From contig JANXNM010000415.1 in assembly GCA_025354065.1 (NCBI GenBank), positions 1-9,348 on the forward strand: a DNA stretch of 9,348 bases. Direction: 5' to 3'. A program made the position numbers and the translations under genes. Of this stretch, positions 6,573 to 9,348 are shown piece by piece. Each line of letters opens with the position of its first letter. The stretch's first letter is position 1. This DNA comes from Synechococcales cyanobacterium 340R_concoct_173_sub (lineage in GTDB: Bacteria; Cyanobacteriota; Cyanobacteriia; Leptolyngbyales; Leptolyngbyaceae). The notes below the pieces were generated by a model. The model saw only the letters and a list, made by a program, of their open reading frames with translations. It did not search any database and had not been told where the DNA came from.

Positions 6573-7163
6573 ATGGTTATGGTGGCGAATCGAGTTTTGT
6601 TGCTTTCTCCTGAGGAGTATTTGGAGTGGGAGGAGCGGAGTGAGGTTCGGCATGAGTTTATTGATGGTGAGGTGTTTGCGATGGCGGGGGCGAGTGATGA
6701 TCATTCGGTGATGATTTTCAATTTGTCTTCTATTCTTCGGCCTTGTTTACAGGGAACGGGTTGTCGTCAGTTGGCGGATGTGAAGGCTCGGCCTAAGGGG
6801 TTGTCTCGGTACTATTATCCAGATTTGATGGTGACTTGTGATGAGCGCGATCGGGCTGATAAATATGTGAAGCGGCACTATAAGTTGATTGTGGAGGTTT
6901 TGTCGGATTCGACGGAGGCGTTTGATCGGGGGCGGAAGTTTGAGGACTATCGCCGATCGGAGTCGCTTGAGGAGTATGTGTTGATTGCTCAGGATCGTAT
7001 GAGTGTGGATGTGTTTCGGTTGAATGCTGCGGGGCGATGGGAGTTGGAGGGATATGGGGCGGGTAGTGTGGTGGAGTTGGTGAGTGTTGGGGCGAGGTTT
7101 GCGATCGAGGAGTTGTATTTGGATGTGGAAATTGCGTTAGATGAGTCTTTTGATGAGACTTAG
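6573..7163 (+). CDS. Uma2 family (DUF820) putative restriction-like endonuclease
   Basis: Protein of 196 aa from the ATG at 6573. It is a PD-(D/E)XK-fold protein of the Uma2 family, abundant in many copies in cyanobacteria and with no settled function. Visible landmarks are EEYLEWEERSEVRHEFIDGE (14-33), MAGASDDHSVMIFNL (37-51), YYPDLMVTC (81-89) with P83-D84, the VEVLSDST stretch (107-114) with E108, and DRGRKFEDYRRSESLEEYVLI (118-138) with K122. D84, E108 and K122 are the likely active-site set. Starts are ambiguous: GTG 6567, GTG 6570, ATG 6573 and ATG 6579 stand in frame close together, with GAGTGG just before. Coding strand is strongly G/T-rich. No partner gene is evident. Family assignment is firm; nuclease activity is inferred from the fold. 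Confidence 0.88.
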   Translation: MVMVANRVLLLSPEEYLEWEERSEVRHEFIDGEVFAMAGASDDHSVMIFNLSSILRPCLQGTGCRQLADVKARPKGLSRYYYPDLMVTCDERDRADKYVKRHYKLIVEVLSDSTEAFDRGRKFEDYRRSESLEEYVLIAQDRMSVDVFRLNAAGRWELEGYGAGSVVELVSVGARFAIEELYLDVEIALDESFDET

Positions 7164-7167
7164 AACT

Positions 7168-7178
7168 AGTCTTATATG
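7168..7178 (+). repeat. Direct repeat AGTCTTATATG, right copy
   Basis: Second exact copy of the 11-mer at 6370-6380, five bases after the Uma2-family stop and followed by AGATCTTAAATT. Same orientation as the left copy. Confidence 0.4.
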
Positions 7179-7191
7179 AGATCTTAAATTG

Positions 7192-7230
7192 CTACCCGTT
7201 CTAAAAATTTGCTGTTTTTACAACGGGTAG
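7192..7230. terminator. Long near-perfect hairpin between convergent genes
   Basis: CTACCCGTT (7192-7200) is matched by AACGGGTAG (7222-7230). Inside it, past one C-C mismatch, TAAAAA pairs with TTTTTA around the 7-nt loop TTTGCTG. That gives 15 pairs and one mismatch over 39 nt. It stands between the ends of the Uma2-family gene (+) and the TPR-protein gene (-), where a bidirectional transcription stop or 3'-end stabiliser is expected. No U-run follows on either strand, so a classical intrinsic terminator is not proven. A short mobile inverted-repeat relic is the alternative. Confidence 0.5.
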
Positions 7231-7267
7231 GAGTGAAATTATTTATATTTTACTGATGGGCTATGCG

Positions 7268-7768
7268 TTATTTCCGGGTGGAAGTTTGTAGGGATTGAAT
7301 TGCGCGGATTACGTTTTTATCGGTGGGACGCATGGCTAGGGCTTTTTGGTACCAGTTGAGGGCAACTTGAGGTTGATTTTGCTGGGTGGCGATGTTTCCC
7401 CAGTCCATGTACATGCTGAAGTGGTCGAGTCCTCCTTGACTGGTGTAGGTTAGACCCATTGTTTGTTGGGGTTGGCGAGGTTCTGTTGTGAGATAGGGTG
7501 GGGTGTTGGTTTGTGGGTAGGTGAAGTATGGGCTTCCTTGTGGGGTGGGTGAGAGGCGATAGGGGACGGTGTTTGGGTTTGAATACCTCGGATGATATTC
7601 GGATCCGCCGTTGCCATAGGTATAGTTTCCGGGTCCGACCATTTCTGAGGTGCTGTTGGGGGAATTATTGGGGCCTTCTATGACGGTTATAGTGTCGGCG
7701 GATGCGATCGGGACGTTAAGCGCTAGGGTAGAGACGATTGCTAGGAAATATTTGTTGAAGGATTTCAT
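7268..7768 (-). CDS. Exported protein with a single C-terminal TPR repeat
   Basis: Protein of 166 aa from the ATG at 7768. The N-terminus is a typical signal peptide: MKSFNK, a hydrophobic core FLAIVSTLALNVPI, and an ASA cleavage site at 22-24. Residues 25-110 are low complexity, rich in P, N, T, Y, S and Q, and probably disordered. Residues 117-150 form one TPR-like helix pair (YMDWGNIATQQNQPQVALNW, then YQKALAMRP). It is likely periplasmic or envelope-associated, with TPR suggesting protein contacts; no specific function is recognised. The frame stays open 22 codons further to an ATG at 7834, but that extension would bury the signal peptide, so the internal ATG is preferred. No good Shine-Dalgarno is seen. 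The top strand here is G/T-rich although the gene is on the minus strand. Confidence 0.7.
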   Translation of the reverse strand: MKSFNKYFLAIVSTLALNVPIASADTITVIEGPNNSPNSTSEMVGPGNYTYGNGGSEYHPRYSNPNTVPYRLSPTPQGSPYFTYPQTNTPPYLTTEPRQPQQTMGLTYTSQGGLDHFSMYMDWGNIATQQNQPQVALNWYQKALAMRPTDKNVIRAIQSLQTSTRK

Positions 7769-8102
7769 GGGTTGAGATGCTGAGTAAAAAATATCTAGAC
7801 CTAGAATAGACGGCTGCTTAATCAATTGAAACAATACAGAAATAAGTTGTCTGAATCTTGATGCAATTAATCTGTTTCTTTTTCAAAAATTTATTATAAA
7901 GTCTTGATTTCTTATACTCTGCTTAATAGAAGACTTGCTTTGAATCTTAATCGAGATTAAGGGACGATCATGAAGTCAGGTTCAGAAATTTCAGGTTTCT
8001 AGTGGCTTTTCTTTTGTTAGGCTGATATTGAAGGGCGATCGGGAAGAATCAGGGATAGATGTTAGGTAATTTTAGATAGTTACGCGTATTCTTTCTGAGA
8101 TT
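7769..8102. other. AT-rich spacer between divergent genes, with an inverted repeat
   Basis: This 334-bp stretch separates the TPR-protein gene (-) from the small exported-protein frame (+) and should hold promoters for both; I see no convincing -35/-10 pair. It contains a 7-bp inverted repeat with a 2-nt centre, CTTAATC-GA-GATTAAG (7946-7961), which has the look of an operator. It also has AAGTCTTG (7899-7906) and AAGACTTG (7931-7938), members of the AAGTCTT word family found in the other spacers. There are no RNA-gene signatures. Confidence 0.5.
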
Positions 8103-8291
8103 TTGCTCTCAGTAGTTTCCGTGTCGTTTTTGGCAACTTTGGCGACGATCGCTCATTCAAAAGAGCCGGAGATTATTCGTATCCCTCAGAAGTCAGATTT
8201 GAGTTGTGATGGGGTGATCGAGGCGGTGAAGCGGGATTTGAAGAAGAGAGGTGCTTTTTCGGAGGGAAAAACACCTAGTTATTCTCGTTAG
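8103..8291 (+). CDS. Small putative exported protein, start uncertain
   Basis: A 62-codon frame. A hydrophobic stretch (LLSVVSVSFLATLATIA) followed by HSKEPE looks like a signal peptide with cleavage near residue 19. The mature part is short, charged and carries one cysteine (SDLSCDGVIEAVKRDLKKRGAF). It loosely recalls small secreted cyanobacterial proteins with a cysteine followed by an RGA-type motif, but I cannot name a family. The only usable start is TTG at 8103. Upstream codons in frame back to the stop at 8073 include no ATG or GTG, though they read VTRILSEI, like the missing positively charged n-region of the signal peptide. Either the start is unusual or the gene has lost it. Its stop overlaps the HEPN-gene stop by 4 nt, tail to tail. 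Confidence 0.4.
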   Translation: MLSVVSVSFLATLATIAHSKEPEIIRIPQKSDLSCDGVIEAVKRDLKKRGAFSEGKTPSYSR

Positions 8292-8689
8292 ACCTCTGAA
8301 TTCATATTCGTATTATCCTCAAGCCATTGTTTTGCTGTCTCAATAAAAACTTGCGATCGTTCAATTATCTCCAGGGATTCTTCATTGCTCATGGGGACAT
8401 CTGTTTCATAATCTCCGCGAGTCCTTTTTGCTGCGGCATTAATCAGCCAGCGATGAAATTCCACTGGGACTTTTCCTGTTCTCGCAAAACGCTGTCCAAA
8501 TGTACTGATGACGGCTGAATGACTTGAAAATGTCAGCCCTTCTTCCAGTAGAAAAACTTCAGCAATATAAAACATTGTATAATATGCTCTTGAAGCTGCA
8601 AAATCGTAGAGGGCTTCAGTCTGTAATACCTGAGAAGCTCTTAAGCTCTCCTGAGCTTTCTGAATCAAGGCTAACTGCTGTGCCCTCAT
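8288..8689 (-). CDS. HEPN domain protein, likely toxin of a MNT/HEPN pair
   Basis: Protein of 133 aa, all-helical HEPN type (COG1895-like). ASRAYYTMFYIAEVFLLEEG (32-51), SSHSAVISTFGQRF (55-68), FHRWLINAAAKRTRGDYE (78-95) and EIIERSQVFIETAKQWL (108-124) follow the family pattern. In MntA/HepT (type VII) modules the HEPN protein is an RNA-cleaving toxin that the partner inactivates by adding AMP groups to a tyrosine. The canonical RX4-6H catalytic motif is not found: the matching region reads R89-T-R-G-D-Y94, with Y94 kept but no histidine. It may thus be a divergent or non-catalytic member. Its ATG overlaps the MNT stop (ATGA), so the two genes are co-translated. More AT-rich than the cob genes, consistent with accessory DNA. 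Confidence 0.85.
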   Translation of the reverse strand: MRAQQLALIQKAQESLRASQVLQTEALYDFAASRAYYTMFYIAEVFLLEEGLTFSSHSAVISTFGQRFARTGKVPVEFHRWLINAAAKRTRGDYETDVPMSNEESLEIIERSQVFIETAKQWLEDNTNMNSEV

Positions 8690-9009
8690 ACTGAAATTCC
8701 TTCCCGCCTGAGATTCAGATAGAAAGGATTAGGCTTACATTCAACCCAATCACGATGTGCAAAAACCTGGGAAATTAAAACGCCATAATCCATACATAAG
8801 TCTGAAAAAAATATGGTTGTTCGATCGATCTCCGATCGTGGATCACATTCATCTGCCAAGACAATCAACACATCAATATCTGAATCTAGAGTTGCATCTC
8901 CACGCGCTTGAGACCCATATAAGACAATCTGTGCAAGCCGATCGCCGTAGCTATCTTCCAAGTACGACCGTAATTTACCTAAAATTTCATCAAGCTGAGG
9001 ATGACGCAT
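8686..9009 (-). CDS. Minimal nucleotidyltransferase (MNT), likely antitoxin
   Basis: Protein of 107 aa with a DNA polymerase beta-type nucleotidyltransferase fold. YGSQARGDATLDSDIDVLIV (31-50) contains the GSX10DXD signature: G32, S33, D44 and D46. This matches MntA-type antitoxins, which AMPylate their HEPN partner. The third acidic residue cannot be fixed by eye. Length is typical for the minimal class. The start is supported by AGGA 7 nt before the ATG, and a TATAAT box lies about 30 bp upstream. First gene of a two-gene operon with the HEPN gene (4-nt ATGA overlap), the standard order for such modules. Cytosolic; possible role in stress or phage response inferred from the family. Confidence 0.9.
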   Translation of the reverse strand: MRHPQLDEILGKLRSYLEDSYGDRLAQIVLYGSQARGDATLDSDIDVLIVLADECDPRSEIDRTTIFFSDLCMDYGVLISQVFAHRDWVECKPNPFYLNLRREGISV

Positions 9010-9038
9010 CCCTAAATCCTAGCGAGGAATTACTTTAG

Positions 9039-9044
9039 ATTATA
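9039..9044 (-). promoter_or_regulatory. Candidate -10 box of the MNT/HEPN operon
   Basis: A perfect TATAAT on the minus strand 30 bp before the MNT ATG would give a leader of roughly 20 nt. No consensus -35 stands 16-18 nt upstream; TCGACA is 20 nt away. Promoter activity is inferred from position and the -10 alone. Confidence 0.4.
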
Positions 9045-9155
9045 ACGAATTCAATGACATTTTCTGTCGATCGTGTCGTGAAATTATCTGAATAGAAGGA
9101 GGCTATTCTACGTTAATCGATCGAGCGGATGAGGAATTTTGAGGATGGTTAGTGA

Positions 9156-9299
9156 TGCCATTATTTCGATGAAATCGCGGAGTCTCAGTTTCTTGAAACC
9201 TGTTTAAATCAAGATTTAAGTCAAGTCTTGCCTGAGATTGACGGACAGATTTTAGGGTGTTTTGATTTTGATTTTATGGTTTATATTGGTGCGAACTGA
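9156..9299 (+). pseudogene. Protein-like frame of 47 codons without a start
   Basis: This frame reads CHYFDEIAESQFLETC, then LNQDLSQVLPEIDGQILGC, then FDFDFMVYIGAN and a stop. The composition looks like a real protein (charged and hydrophobic residues alternate, no low complexity), but TGA and TAG stops stand directly upstream in frame and no ATG or GTG opens it. The preceding in-frame codons (MRNFEDG before those stops) could be an N-terminal piece broken by stops. I recognise no family. The rest of 9010-9348 holds the MNT promoter region and, at the edge, nothing I can call. Confidence 0.25.
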
Positions 9300-9348
9300 G
9301 GGGAGTTGGGAGCTAAATGAGAGTTGTGGAAGGCCGATCGCTACAGGC

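Noticed and set aside
6483..6704. 73-codon minus-strand frame overlapping the Uma2 start
   Set aside because: Composition (H, N, S, P rich) is a shadow of the G/T-rich strand and overlaps the better-supported Uma2-family gene.
7769..7834. Upstream ATG for the TPR protein
   Set aside because: It would put 22 residues before an otherwise textbook signal peptide.
8757..9038. 93-codon plus-strand frame opposite the MNT gene
   Set aside because: Antisense shadow of a nucleotidyltransferase with an intact GSX10DXD motif.
1..9348. CRISPR array, tRNA, rRNA, transposase or phage genes
   Set aside because: No regularly spaced repeats, cloverleaf-like segments, rRNA cores or transposase/integrase motifs were seen on either strand.

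Overview
The window looks cyanobacterial. The HIP1-type hexamer CGATCG, often as GCGATCGC, recurs throughout coding and spacer DNA. Heptameric AATTCTC-type short tandem repeats occur at two places, and the gene content (cobalamin ring synthesis, a Uma2-family nuclease, a MNT/HEPN pair) fits. No genus can be named from the sequence alone.

Left half (1-5694): a cobalamin (B12) corrin-ring locus. Four genes run leftward as one unit in the order cobG-cobH-cobI-cobJ. Spacing is tight: a 48-nt gap after cobG, then near-contiguous cobH/cobI/cobJ, with a Shine-Dalgarno for cobI inside the end of cobH and the cobI stop directly abutting the cobJ ATG. A cobalamin riboswitch aptamer lies on the minus strand just before cobG, so the operon is probably shut down by its own end product. 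A hairpin holding the cobG Shine-Dalgarno sits between aptamer and start. The likely cobG start is a GTG at 4250. Longer versions of that reading frame run through the riboswitch and are artefacts. cobL (CbiE-CbiT fusion) is divergent, starting about 30 bp from the 5' edge of the aptamer. Together the five proteins cover precorrin-2 C20 methylation (CobI), precorrin-3B formation (CobG), C17 methylation and ring contraction (CobJ), C5/C15 methylation and decarboxylation (CobL) and the methyl shift to hydrogenobyrinate or its cobalt form (CobH). The CobJ protein carries a CbiG-like N-terminal half, a hallmark of the anaerobic route, next to a CobG homologue, a hallmark of the aerobic route.

Right half (5695-9348): accessory DNA of a different base-strand character. 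The top strand switches from C-rich to G/T-rich right at the cobL stop, whatever the gene direction. It holds an HD-superfamily predicted phosphohydrolase (tail-to-tail overlap with cobL), a Uma2-family PD-(D/E)XK protein, an exported single-TPR protein, a small exported protein with an unclear start, and a MNT nucleotidyltransferase/HEPN pair that looks like a type VII-like toxin-antitoxin module. The spacers carry repeated AAGTCTT-type words, several perfect inverted repeats and, at the right edge, a protein-like stretch without a start codon.

I did not find a clearly new system. The best second-look items are the mixed aerobic/anaerobic signature with a shortened CbiG-CobJ fusion, the riboswitch and start architecture, the heptad repeat translated inside CobL, the strand-composition switch at 5695, and the HEPN protein lacking the usual catalytic motif.
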